DNA of 64,000 nucleotides from the NCBI GenBank assembly GCA_037355855.1, contig CM074759.1:124001-188000 (forward strand), in the 5' to 3' direction. The DNA is from Pseudo-nitzschia pungens. Taxonomy: Eukaryota > Bacillariophyta > Bacillariophyceae > Bacillariales > Bacillariaceae. Shown here piece by piece: positions 23,000-32,360 of the stretch; position 1 is the first letter of the stretch; the number at the start of each line of letters is the position of its first letter. A program made the position numbers and the translations under genes. The notes under the pieces are model-generated. The model made no database searches and was not told where the DNA came from. It was given only the letters and a program-made list of their open reading frames with translations.

Positions 23000-23919
23000 A
23001 TGAATACCGCCGCCGCCGATTCCGAAAAGACGGAGGTCTTGGAATTCACTCGACAGCATGGGGATGACCATGACCCTCACCCAGATGTCATCACAGACGC
23101 GTTGTTAGAGGAGCTACCGGTATATGGGAGTGACCCTCCCTCTGAAAACAGTGATGTTGCCATGGCATTGGTAGAAGGATACGGCAGCATCCTGGAATGT
23201 TTTGGAAAACTGTGAGAAACAACAAAGACGTTGTCTTAGCTGCAGTGAATAGTGATGGATGGGCCTTGAAATTTGCATCTAAAAAATTGCGAAACGACAA
23301 AGAGGTGGTCTTGGCTGCAGTGAAGAATCATGGATATGCCTTGTCTTTTGCATCCAAAAAGTGGCGAAACAACAAAGGAGTGGTCTTGGTTGCAGTGAAT
23401 AATAAAGGATATGCCTTGTCTCGTGCATCCAAAGCGTTGCGAAACGACAAAGAGGTGGTCTTGGATGCAGTGAATAATTATGGATGGGCCTTGAAACATG
23501 CATCGGAACAGTTGCAAAAGGACAAAGACGTGGTGTTAGCCGCAGTGGAAAAGGATGGACGTGCCTTGAAACATACATCCGAAGAGTTGCAAAATGACAA
23601 AGATGTGGTCTTGGCTGCAGTGAAAGAGAATGGACTTGCCTTGGAATATGCATCCGAAGAGTTGCAAAACGACAAAGATGTGGTCTTAGCTGCAGTGAAA
23701 GAGAATGGACTTGCCTTGGAGTTCGTACATGAAACCCAAAAGGGCGATGTAGAGATTGTCCTCGAGGCCTTGCTACGGAATCCAGAGGCTATTGAGTTTG
23801 GATCAAAAGAATCCTTTGTTCAGCTGGCAAAGTATCATCTCGAACACGGAACGAGGAATTTGGATTCGCAAACAGAGCAGAGTGAGCTTTCCGCCATGAT
23901 GCACCTCTGCGATGAGTGA
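23000..23919 (+). CDS. DUF4116 repeat protein, copy 2, with a -1 frameshift
   Basis: The N-terminal domain from ATG 23000 (MNTAAADSEKTEVLEFTRQH) is closely related to that of the minus-strand copy at 12640. Its frame stops at 23213-23215 just after LECFGKL. About eight 25-residue DUF4116 repeats then continue in another frame from about 23205 to 23919. Comparison with copy 1 shows a single base missing in TTTGGAAA(-)ACTGTG, so the two paralogues carry different lesions within about 25 bp of homologous sequence. Copy 2 has half as many repeats as copy 1. Function is unknown for the family. Confidence 0.78.
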
Positions 23920-24685
23920 ACCCCACCAGCGGCGCACAAGATTTACCGAATTGGAATGGATACTTCAACTCAATTATTGCCTTATCCACACCGAGAGAAT
24001 AGCAAACTTCGAAACATCCTGCACGTAAAACTTGCTTCGTACCTTCAAATTCTTTCACGCCATCGCAGCTCCAGCATGAAAAGATCTTTAACCATTAATT
24101 CGGAAGTTAATCCGGATCGTGAAATTACTTGTATGCCGAATGAACACAATTACAGCATGATGCGATTAACATAATTATCATGGTATTTTTGAATTTTAAG
24201 ATTGCGTCTACCCAAGTCTAATGATAGTGGTAGATTATTTCCGCGGTATTGTTGGTAGTATGATTGAAATTCTTTCTCGCACCGCAAAACGAATAATACC
24301 GTACTGCTATCTTTTGGCAGGTTAATGATTTTGACGATGATGATGCTTTACAGTACAGCTGTTGGTAAAGAGCAGTGTGGTGATGATTACGTGTGCGTAG
24401 CTACTTTGAATAAAACTAAGTTACGATAATATTATAGTAACAACACCGAAGAAAGGCGATAACAAACATGGATCATTCTGCCGGTGGGCGCAGAATCCAT
24501 CGCTTCCTGCAGCAGCTCTTTCGAACTCTATATCAGCCCGAAAGTCTGGTTTGTCGCATTTCAATCAAAGAAGAAGACAGTTGTTGGTCTGTACCTAGTG
24601 CAAATCGGTATTCCAAGAACGTGACGAGCCAAAAATAGTGAGATTAAAGCATCTCTACTGTAGTTCAATAACTGGAAAAGTAAAG
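23920..24685. other. Intergenic region with no supported gene
   Basis: AT-rich sequence with scattered stops in all frames. I see no RNA gene or repeat here apart from the tRNA-like segment that follows. Confidence 0.5.
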
Positions 24686-24772
24686 TGGTGATCGGGGGGA
24701 TTCGGACCCCCGCCAACCAAGACAACGGCGTGAACGGTGCGCCGCAGACCGCTCGGCCACAATGCCGGCTCG
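24686..24772 (-). pseudogene. Class II tRNA-like sequence (Ser/Leu type), probably a pseudogene or tRNA-derived element
   Basis: The minus strand shows a good box A (TGGCCGAGCGGTC), a D-stem GCC/GGC and a GGGGG/CCCCC T-stem around TCCGAAT, where the invariant second T of the loop is C. A variable region of about 11 nt is present. An anticodon stem CACCG/CGTTG with one mismatch would present CAC, a Val anticodon not expected on a Ser/Leu-type body. The flanking 7-mers (GGCATTG and GATCACC) do not pair as an acceptor stem. A TTTT follows soon after on the minus strand. A working tRNA is unlikely. Confidence 0.5.
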
Positions 24773-25154
24773 ATAATGCCTGGCATTAACGATAAACGAT
24801 TTTAGTGCTTCTTCTTCATCCGGGCAGCATCTCAGTCGTGTCCAGGGATGCAAGTGATTACAAGTACTCCTGGTCGTGTCACCATTCCGCTACCGGAACT
24901 GGAGCTCAGTTCAACAGTTTTTCGGTGTTGGCCTTGGAATGAACGATGGGACAGAGCTTGAGGGCTGTTTGGCTCGCTCACAAGTTACTTTTCTCTCTGT
25001 CGGTTTGGTCAACTGATACAATATTGGCCTTTCGCGTCATATATTCATGTTGTCCGCAATAATATACGTAGTAATATATTGCGCGTGACGATCTCATCTT
25101 TTTTACAAAAAGCTTTACTCGGTATGAAATAATTTGCACAATTCTCGATCTCCA
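24773..25154. other. Spacer between the tRNA-like element and the 813-residue gene
   Basis: AT-rich toward its right end, containing ATATACGTAGTAATATATTG. It is the 3' flank of the minus-strand gene that follows. No other feature seen. Confidence 0.5.
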
Positions 25155-27596
25155 CTATTTCCTTTCAAGCTGTTCTTGCTCTAGGGACTGTTGTTCTTGC
25201 AAACGTTCTTGGTCGTACCGAACCGCCGCCCTCTCGCCTGCCGAAGTCCCAATCACGGAACCGGCAACGGCACCGAGTGGTCCGAGGACGGCAAACCCAG
25301 CAAGCGCACCGGCGGTTCGTCCACCCAATCCCGCAACACGACCCTTGTTTCGTGCCAACCAACCATTGTTGTTTTCGTTTTCGTTGTTGCCCCGGTCACC
25401 CCCGTTTCCGGCTTCCGACGAGGACGACAGCGAGGACGATTGTTGTTGCAAAGATGAAAGCTTGCGCTGTTGGCGTTTTTCGCGGATGGATCCAAACACG
25501 CCACGGGTTACGTCCCCGAATTTGTACCCTCCTTCATTTTGCATGTTGTTGTTGTTGTTGTTGTTGTTGTTTTTGCTGCTGTTGTTGCTCTCGCTGCTAC
25601 GGGCACTTGCCCCCTGCAGTGATTCCTGCGTCGAGGTCCGAACCTCCCTGCCCTTGCGAGCCGCCGCAGCAACGCCGTCTCTGGCCGACACAAACAACCC
25701 GCGGGTTACATCTCCGAATTTGTATCCGCCCTCCCGGGTGTTGCTGTTGCTGTTGCTGCTGCTCTCGTTACCGGCACTTTGTTCCCGAGCGGAATCGGAG
25801 CTTTCGAAGAGTTGTTGTCCCTTTGCTTGGAGTGATTGCTGCACGGAGGTTCGCACCTCTCGGCCCTTGTGGGCCGCCGCGACTACGCCGTCCTTGGCCG
25901 CGAGGGCCGCAATCGACGCCACGGCACCCACGGGACTTATGTAGGAAGTTCCCATCATGGCCATGGCACCAAACGAAGCAATCGAATCACCCACGGTCAG
26001 AAATTTGGTGGTTTGCTGGGCATTTGGAGCGGCGGCACCCCTCGCTCCTCTGTTGTTGCCACTACAGTAGTATTTGAGATAATAGCGAAGGGCATCGCCC
26101 AGTGTCATGCTCCGGTCCCCGGATTGTTCTAGGGTCGGAATGCCATTGTTGCGGGCCGAAATCAGCGACAGGTGCAGGTTCGGAACCGAAATAATTTCGT
26201 CGAGATAGTGTACGCACATTTTGAGGGCCAGACCGACGGCTTGCTTTTCTTTGTCACTGCCAGCAAGGGCGTTGTTCACGGGTGACGTCATGGCGAGAGA
26301 CAGCTTCGATTGGGATTGGAGACGGAAGAACGGAGATTCTACCACCGACTCTTCGGTTGCGGTGGGTTGGTTCGAATTTGAATTCGTCTCTCGGGCGCTG
26401 TCCCCGGGATCAATCTCGGGGAGAAGGCATCCCTCGAGGAACACGTCCTTGCCTTCCAGCAAGACTTCGTCAACGGGCGGGTACTCAACCGTTCGGCACA
26501 ACAGAGAGACCGAGCCGATCTTCCAAGAGGTTCGAAGATCCTCAAAGTCGTCCGGGAGCAGCCGCGACTCTTCCTTGTCGGAATGTTCGGTGGTTTCAGT
26601 TTGGAATTGGGAATGGATTTGGGTTTCGAGTTTCTTGGTGTTGCCCTCAATCGACCATTCCAAATTGTAGACTTCGCACACTGCCCCTACCCGTTGAACC
26701 TGTGTGTTCGATGGTTGAAAGGGTTCCTCGGGGGCCTGGAAATTGTTCTGCGCGTTTGGAGAAGGGTAAGCACCAGCCGGACCACCGTATTTGGCGGTCG
26801 AGGGAGGTAATAATTTCACTACGAGTCCCTCTCTGGCCAAGACGCGGAGACGGCAGATCGAGTACACATTGTTATTGGTAGATTCCGAGCTAGAGCCGCC
26901 CTTGGTATTGGATTCCGCACCATGTTTCTCCCAGTCCCAATTGAGGAGCACATTGTCGGGTTCGATCCACTTGGTCCTGACCCGAAGGGTGAGAAACTCG
27001 GGAGGCAAGGATAGTGTCACCGAGCCGGACTCGCGCTCCAGAATCTGCTGCACGAGATGATCGTCGTTTTCTTCGTCTTCACTCAGTTCCTTCGCAGGCT
27101 TCGGCGCTTCCTTGATGATTCCCAGGGTCCGGCGGACAAGGGTCACCAAGTTGTTCGCTAGGACTTTTTTCCTCCGTTTGTCTCGCTCGTTGGCGGTGGC
27201 AATGGCAATGCTGCCAAAGGAAGCGGAAAGGTCGAAAAATGGCGTCAGCGGATACTCAACGTCGTTTAGGAATCCGGGAACGTCGTCGTTTTGAATTCCA
27301 TTTTGGATTCCGTTTTGGATTTTGTTTTCGCTCTCGCTGTCGGTTCGTTCCGAACCGTTGGGATTGTCAAAGGCGGAATGTTCGAGCGGTGAAGGATCGT
27401 TGACGATTGTTGCGAATGCGGGAAAGTCTGTGCTTTCGTTGTCGTTTTCATTTTCGTGGTTGTCTTTGGTTTCGTTGTTGCCATTGGAACCAGGCCAATT
27501 ATCATTACTTTCGGGATCTAGGAAATCGTTTCTTTCAGGATCTTCGAAATTGTCGCAACAAGAGGCGAATGTGGAATCCGAATCGTGCCGGCTCAT
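25155..27596 (-). CDS. Large protein of unknown function with glycine-rich C-terminus
   Basis: A single uninterrupted frame of 813 residues starts at ATG 27596. The first ~110 residues are acidic and Asn/Ser/Glu-rich (probably disordered), with three NGIQN-type repeats. Residues about 120-560 look folded (for example LSLPPEFLTLRVRTKWIEPDNVLLNWDWE and SVSLLCRTVEYPPVDEVLLEGKDVFLEGCLLPE). Then come hydrophobic Ala/Gly stretches (SIASFGAMAMMG...VGAVASIAALAAKDG) and two copies each of GREVRTS.Q.SLQ and GGYKFGDVTRG (about residues 621 and 687) separated by Asn/Ser runs. A Gly/Ala-rich segment (about 752-792, GGRTAGALAGFAVLGPLGA) resembles a glycine-zipper membrane motif. The tail is Gln/Glu-rich. 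I do not recognise the family. The intact length and low density of repeats support a real gene. Confidence 0.85.
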   Translation of the reverse strand: MSRHDSDSTFASCCDNFEDPERNDFLDPESNDNWPGSNGNNETKDNHENENDNESTDFPAFATIVNDPSPLEHSAFDNPNGSERTDSESENKIQNGIQNGIQNDDVPGFLNDVEYPLTPFFDLSASFGSIAIATANERDKRRKKVLANNLVTLVRRTLGIIKEAPKPAKELSEDEENDDHLVQQILERESGSVTLSLPPEFLTLRVRTKWIEPDNVLLNWDWEKHGAESNTKGGSSSESTNNNVYSICRLRVLAREGLVVKLLPPSTAKYGGPAGAYPSPNAQNNFQAPEEPFQPSNTQVQRVGAVCEVYNLEWSIEGNTKKLETQIHSQFQTETTEHSDKEESRLLPDDFEDLRTSWKIGSVSLLCRTVEYPPVDEVLLEGKDVFLEGCLLPEIDPGDSARETNSNSNQPTATEESVVESPFFRLQSQSKLSLAMTSPVNNALAGSDKEKQAVGLALKMCVHYLDEIISVPNLHLSLISARNNGIPTLEQSGDRSMTLGDALRYYLKYYCSGNNRGARGAAAPNAQQTTKFLTVGDSIASFGAMAMMGTSYISPVGAVASIAALAAKDGVVAAAHKGREVRTSVQQSLQAKGQQLFESSDSAREQSAGNESSSNSNSNTREGGYKFGDVTRGLFVSARDGVAAAARKGREVRTSTQESLQGASARSSESNNSSKNNNNNNNNNMQNEGGYKFGDVTRGVFGSIREKRQQRKLSSLQQQSSSLSSSSEAGNGGDRGNNENENNNGWLARNKGRVAGLGGRTAGALAGFAVLGPLGAVAGSVIGTSAGERAAVRYDQERLQEQQSLEQEQLERK

Positions 27597-28154
27597 GGTT
27601 GTCCAAAAGAAGCCAAGCTGTACTGTATTATTAATATTAGTATGGACTTGTCTTGTTGAAGTCGGCAGAGTGAGACCGGGAGGTTAGCCAGGATTGTGCA
27701 CGGGAGCAGCGGAAAAACAAGTAATGAGTGGGTAAGATACACGTACACGTACGAGTAAGGTTAGTGGGTTCTTTGTTTGCAATACAGCTCGATTGATTCG
27801 TTCTTGTGAAACAGCGAAGGAGACACAACACAACACAAAAATTACTATTAGTAATACCGTACGTACCGGTAAGGTCTTACTGAAAGTGAAGACGCTTGCT
27901 GCTACTATAAGATTTTAGGTGCGCATTTTACGAGTACATGTATGCACCTTACGTATCGTAGGTTTCATTGTTGAACGAAGTAATACGAAGTAACAGTTTC
28001 AGTCGTGTTCCTTCCCGGGAGTTCAGTTTCATACTCCGTAACCTTACTTCGTGCGGTAAGGTTACCGTACAGTTACGTGTTAGTTCTAGGTCGTAAAAAC
28101 AGTAAGTTAACTCAACCACGGCTAGCAAAAAGTAAGAAAAAATAATAAGAAGAC
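27597..28154. other. Intergenic region upstream of the 813-residue gene
   Basis: No gene. It is dense in the recurrent words TACGTACCGGTAAGG, GAAGTAACAG, CCGTAACCTTAC and GGTAAGGTTACCGTAC (27740-28090). Confidence 0.5.
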
Positions 28155-28960
28155 TCGATATTTATGAAGATATTCAAGGTGGTGCTATGATCTGTGCTAG
28201 GGCTCCTGTGTAGGAGAATGTACTGGGGCTACAGGCAGCAGCCTCCAGTAACTGACTAACAGGTGCTGGGCTGAGTGCTAGAGCTGTGTGCTAAATGGTT
28301 AGCAACAGGCTTAGCAACAGGCTTAGCAACAGGCTTAGCAACAGGCTTAGTAGCAGGCTTAGCAGCAGACCTATATCCTGTTTAGTATGGATGCTAGCAG
28401 AATTACTAGGGTCGACGCGTACGATTTGTACCAATCGTACGTACCCCGAGTAAAGCACCTTTTATGGTGTAGCTAAATGCTACAGGGTTAGGGTTGCTAA
28501 GGCTGCGAGATACTGAAAAATGCTAGCCTACCATGATACCATGCTAAGATACGATGCTACCGCCGGGGTCGGGTCATTGGTGTATAATGTGTACCATGAC
28601 CGGATACCCGGCCCAAACAGTTACCCAACGCGCTAGCACACGATTCGATCTAATTAATCGGAGATACCTACGATACTCCGATACGGTACGCTACTCGTAG
28701 GATACAGTACCAGAGCTACAAGAGCTCTGTTATAATACGAGTTAGCGAGTTAGCGGATCGATGTCACGATACGAGCTGAGCGAGCGCTCAGCTCCCTTTT
28801 ATTCACTCTTTATGTTTTCACTCTAAATTAAATGCCTATCATGCCCTCCCCTTTCGATCGATTCCGATGTACCTCTAGGGAAGTGCCTTGTATTGCTTGA
28901 GCGTATGCAATAGACCTTGAACAGTCCACTGTAGACTCACGATTTGCCAGGACTTTATGT
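28155..28960 (-). repeat. Dispersed noncoding repeat family R1, inverted long copy
   Basis: The reverse complement is collinear with 13018-13835: the GAATCGATCGAAAGGGGAGG block (28842-28868), a perfect hairpin GAGCTGAGC-GCTC-GCTCAGCTC just after it (28773-28795 in plus coordinates), GGTAGCAT runs, five GCTAAGCCTGTT units (here AACAGGCTTAGC, 28303-28350) and the TGTAGCCCC block. Copies face each other across 14-28 kb. No coding capacity. Confidence 0.78.
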
Positions 28961-29135
28961 ATTATTATTGTTAAGGCTTTTGCCTATTTTTCAGTACGTA
29001 GTATAAGACGATGTATCTACAAGCCGATTAAGTTCTACGATTAAGTTCCCCGAAGACCGCTGACGAGCGGATATCAACACATATTCGCCAAATAGTAGTG
29101 ACATTGATAAAATGTTGTCAGAAGAACAATTTTAA

Positions 29136-29232
29136 TTACTACAAAGTTCCTATCAGCTGTCCCCTGGTTCTACATCCTCAACTACTTATTTCCACGGAAA
29201 CCGGGGGACAGCTGATAGGAATTCCGTAGTAA
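29136..29232. repeat. Long imperfect inverted repeat (29-bp arms, 38-bp loop)
   Basis: The left arm 29136-29164 (TTACTACAAAGTTCCTATCA...) pairs with the right arm 29203-29232 with about three mismatches, including the fully complementary TTCCTATCAGCTGTCCCC. It lies some 90 bp before the truncated recombinase element. It could form an RNA hairpin or be a tiny foldback element. Confidence 0.85.
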
Positions 29233-29325
29233 GAGCTGTCAAGTATTCCGTGAAGAACACTAGGTCCATGCGTTTACTCGTATCTTACTGCTGTAAGTAA
29301 TAACCCATCCTCCGTATTGGTTTGG

Positions 29326-30572
29326 CACGTGTCCGACCTAAGTGGTGGAAAATATTGTTTCAGCAGGGACAAGAAGAACAGCACCCCGGACGCGATCTAC
29401 TTCTGCTGCTGCACCAGTTACTTGGCAGACACGGCGGTCTGCTTCTGTTCCAGCACGCAGGACACGACAATCTGCACCGGCTGCTTCTTCCTGGGCACGA
29501 TCAGTCCCACCAACACAACATTCAAGAAAATCTGCTGCTGCTTCTTCCACAGCCTCTGCATCATCAAAACCACAACACCGGTCTGTGGGAGGAAGAACAA
29601 ATACTACGACAGTCGTAAATCCCTACAAGAAGAAGGACCCCCCACACGTTACTTCTCCACAATTCAAAACTGGAAAGGGATCGAAGCGTTCCAGGCGCGT
29701 TTCTTCTAGTCCGGTTCTTGCTGTGGCGCCCTCTGCTTCTTCTGCTACAAGTACCACTGTTGTTCCTGTTTTGGCGCCAGGAGGTGCTGTTGCTGCTGCT
29801 TCTTCTACTGCCACTGCTCCTGTTGTGGCGCCGCCAGTTCTTGCTACAGCGCCGGCTGTTTCTGCTGGTAGTACTACTACTACTACCACTCTTCCTGTTT
29901 TGGCGCCGGTTGCTGTTGCCGCCGCTGTTTCTTCTAGTCCGCCCACTGCTCCAGTTGTTGCGCCGGTTTTTGCTGCGGCGCCGCCTGCTCCTCCTGCTGC
30001 TTCTTCAGTTGTTCTGGCGCCGGCTACTACTACTACTGCTTCTTCAGGTGCTCCTCCCGCTGTTGCTGCGGCGCCGGCTGCTACTACTATTACTACTTCT
30101 GTTGCTGTGGCGCCTGCTTCTCCTGGTGAGACATCAATTTCTTCTTCTGGCCCTCTGGAACCGCCCCCCCCCCAGTGTTGCCGACGATGTGCAGGAGCTT
30201 TCATTACCACCTTGTCCTACAGATCAGTTCTGTCTTGCAAGCATTCTCAAGGCTGTTGCAGACAATCCAATCGCGTTGGGTCCCAATACAGAGGAGATCA
30301 AGAACCTTCACTTCAACACCAAGGCTCATGAACGCAATAAGAAGGTAATGGAGTTCGAGTTCTTTCAAGCTGTCGCTGCCCATCCACAATTGAAACGTCT
30401 TGCAGAAATGCTGGCACCTGATCCAGAATGCCCTAGTGTCATGACCCGGCGTTTCTATCTTGAATGTCGTGCGCCCATCAGCACTGTGAAGAAGTCTATT
30501 GTGAACAGTTGTTTGCTTGCTCACGCTTTGCACTTGTACAAGAAGGAAAGCGAGCACGTGCTAGTACACGTG
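29326..30572 (+). mobile_element. Truncated Crypton-like tyrosine-recombinase element, copy 1
   Basis: The left end TTGGTTTGGCACGTGTCC...AAGTG matches the sequence upstream of the full copy (minus strand from 39129), and the right end GTACACGTGCTCA matches GTGCACGTGCTCA beyond the full copy's stop (34420-34450). A CACGTG hexamer therefore sits at both proposed ends of both copies. The element keeps only the N-terminal half of the recombinase gene. Boundaries are inferred from two copies only. Confidence 0.45.
29342..30555 (+). pseudogene. 5' half of Crypton-like recombinase gene, broken
   Basis: The translation parallels the N-terminal half of the gene at 34949-37979: a basic NPYKKKDPPH.TSP...GKGSKRSRR block, a long Ala/Thr/Val/Pro-rich low-complexity region, then VQELSLP..., NPIALGPNTEEIKNLHFNTKA, EFEFFQAVAAHPQL, PDPECPSVMTRRFYLECRAP and LYKKE. 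It has no in-frame ATG (the frame opens after a TAA at 29339). It changes frame in a run of ten C at 30167-30176, and breaks off right after LYKKE at a small hairpin, before the catalytic domain. It cannot encode a recombinase. Confidence 0.85.
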
Positions 30573-30575
30573 CTC
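30552..30575. repeat. Short perfect hairpin at the break point of the truncated element
   Basis: GAGCACGTG-CTAGTA-CACGTGCTC, nine paired bases around a 6-nt loop. It lies exactly where similarity to the full-length recombinase gene ends, followed by ACTCG as after other hairpins in this region. Confidence 0.85.
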
Positions 30576-30782
30576 ACTCGAGTAGGCGTCGTAATACCGT
30601 TGTAACCCATGCAGCAAGTCTTCCAGAAGAATTCCAATCTGGTCGAGTTCGATACTGTACACGTCCATGCCAACCTTTCACCTTCATCTACCGTATCACC
30701 ATTATTTACTCATGGTGTCTTGTTGCTTCATTTATTTTTTGCAATCTATGGTTGCAGAAAACTCCCATACTTCGAAATCAAC

Positions 30783-32360
30783 ATGCGTTTTGAGACTTCT
30801 GCCATTGTAACCCTTGCAGCACTTGCCTCTGCAAGCAACATCGAAACTCGTGACGGTACTCCAAAAGAATCCAATATCCACCACCCATTGTTACAATCCG
30901 ATGACGACAATCACAGCAATCACTTGTACTACCTCTTCTCCAACGAACAACACTCCGTGGACCTCTTCTCCAACGAACAGCACTCCGTGGACCTCTTCTC
31001 CAACGAACAGCACTCCGTGGACCTTACCAAGTCAGCTTTGCGTTCTTCGAAACTCATTCCAAAAAGCGTTCCATTCACAAAGCCAATCGATCTCGACCTT
31101 GGAATTTTGACCAGCGTGCCTATCGATGAGGATGATGATTTGGAGGCAATGTCCACTGGTCTGGCGGAAGGAGCTGAGATGTTCGGGCGCAATCTTGAGG
31201 GAACTGCTGGTTGTTGGGAGTCCTTTCATTCTAACTGTGAAACATACTGTGCTGAGTTTACACGTCCTGTTATTGAAGCTTCTGGATGGGCTTTTGCAGC
31301 ACTTTTGTATGATTGCGTGTTTTATCAAATGTCTTGCCCATATTACAATGTTCCAGTGAGCTGCTGGAATACTAGCAAGGTCACTGACATGAGAAATGCA
31401 GTTTATTATGACAACTACTTCGGGTATAACCATTATTTCAATGAACGTTTGGATTGCTGGGATGTGTCAAAAGTAACTACCATGGATTCGATGTTTTATG
31501 AATCTAGGTGTTTCAACCAGCCACTCAACGAATGGGATGTGTCAAAAGTAACTAGCATGGATTCGATGTTTGCTAAGTCATATTCGTTCGACCAGCCCCT
31601 CAACGAATGGGATGTTTCTCAAGTGACTGACATGACCGGCATGTTTTATGCATCTACTACAACTACTAGGTTTTTCAACCAGCCCCTCGACAAATGGGAT
31701 GTTTCACGAGTGACATACATGAATTATATGTTCGCTTTTGCAAAGAGTTTCAACCAGCCCCTCGACAAATGGGATGTTTCACGAGTGAAAAACATGAATT
31801 TTATGTTCGCTTTTGCAAGGAGTTTCAACCAGCCCCTCGACAAATGGGACGTTTCTCAAGTGGAAATGATGGATGGTATGTTTTTTAATGCATATTCTTT
31901 CAGCCAATGTTTGCCCTCGTGGGGAGAGAAGACTTCACCGCACTGGTTCGGATACCTGTTCGAAGATTCTGGCTGTGAATCTTGGTCAACGTCCAATGGG
32001 GTCTGGTGCAATAGATGTGCTTGCATCGATGATGCTTTTTTTTATTTTAATGGCAATAAGAATCGAGATTGCAACTGGATTGGAAAGAAACCAGGGAAAC
32101 GTTGCCGCAAGAGAGACAGGGAAACAGGGAGACAGGTCCCCGAAGCCTGCCCAATGACCTGTGATTTGCGCTGCAAATGCAAAGATACGAGGAAAAAATT
32201 CGAATCCAAGGGGGAGAAGCTAAAGTGCAAGAAAGTTGATCCAGAAACGCAATGCAACCAAAGAGTCACCTGCAAAAACTACGTGTACGGGTGTCCCATT
32301 ATTGCAGATATTTGCCCCAAGACTTGCGGGGATTGTCTTCTCAAAGGCGAGAACCAGTAG
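30783..32360 (+). CDS. Secreted BspA-like (DUF285) repeat protein with ShKT-like tails
   Basis: The start at 30783 gives a 525-residue protein with a signal peptide (MRFETSAIVTLAALASA). The frame also opens upstream at ATG 30609, giving an unlikely leader. A perfect triplicate LFSNEQHSVD (30-bp units, about 30945-31020) precedes an acidic stretch. From about residue 190 come some seven repeats of the BspA/DUF285 type (W.VS.VT.M..MF....FNQPL..), the irregular LRR-like fold of bacterial and protist surface proteins, often adhesins. Two Cys/Lys-rich ShKT-like modules close the protein (CIDDAFFYF...DCNWI...CPMTC and CKDTRKKF...CPKTCGDC). The domain set suggests an extracellular, protein-binding role; partners are unknown. 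It lies between the two recombinase-element copies. Confidence 0.9.
   Translation: MRFETSAIVTLAALASASNIETRDGTPKESNIHHPLLQSDDDNHSNHLYYLFSNEQHSVDLFSNEQHSVDLFSNEQHSVDLTKSALRSSKLIPKSVPFTKPIDLDLGILTSVPIDEDDDLEAMSTGLAEGAEMFGRNLEGTAGCWESFHSNCETYCAEFTRPVIEASGWAFAALLYDCVFYQMSCPYYNVPVSCWNTSKVTDMRNAVYYDNYFGYNHYFNERLDCWDVSKVTTMDSMFYESRCFNQPLNEWDVSKVTSMDSMFAKSYSFDQPLNEWDVSQVTDMTGMFYASTTTTRFFNQPLDKWDVSRVTYMNYMFAFAKSFNQPLDKWDVSRVKNMNFMFAFARSFNQPLDKWDVSQVEMMDGMFFNAYSFSQCLPSWGEKTSPHWFGYLFEDSGCESWSTSNGVWCNRCACIDDAFFYFNGNKNRDCNWIGKKPGKRCRKRDRETGRQVPEACPMTCDLRCKCKDTRKKFESKGEKLKCKKVDPETQCNQRVTCKNYVYGCPIIADICPKTCGDCLLKGENQ

Noticed and set aside
29718..30140. Leu-rich plus-strand frame as a membrane protein
   Set aside because: It is the alternative frame of the Ala/Thr/Val-rich low-complexity region of the broken recombinase gene.
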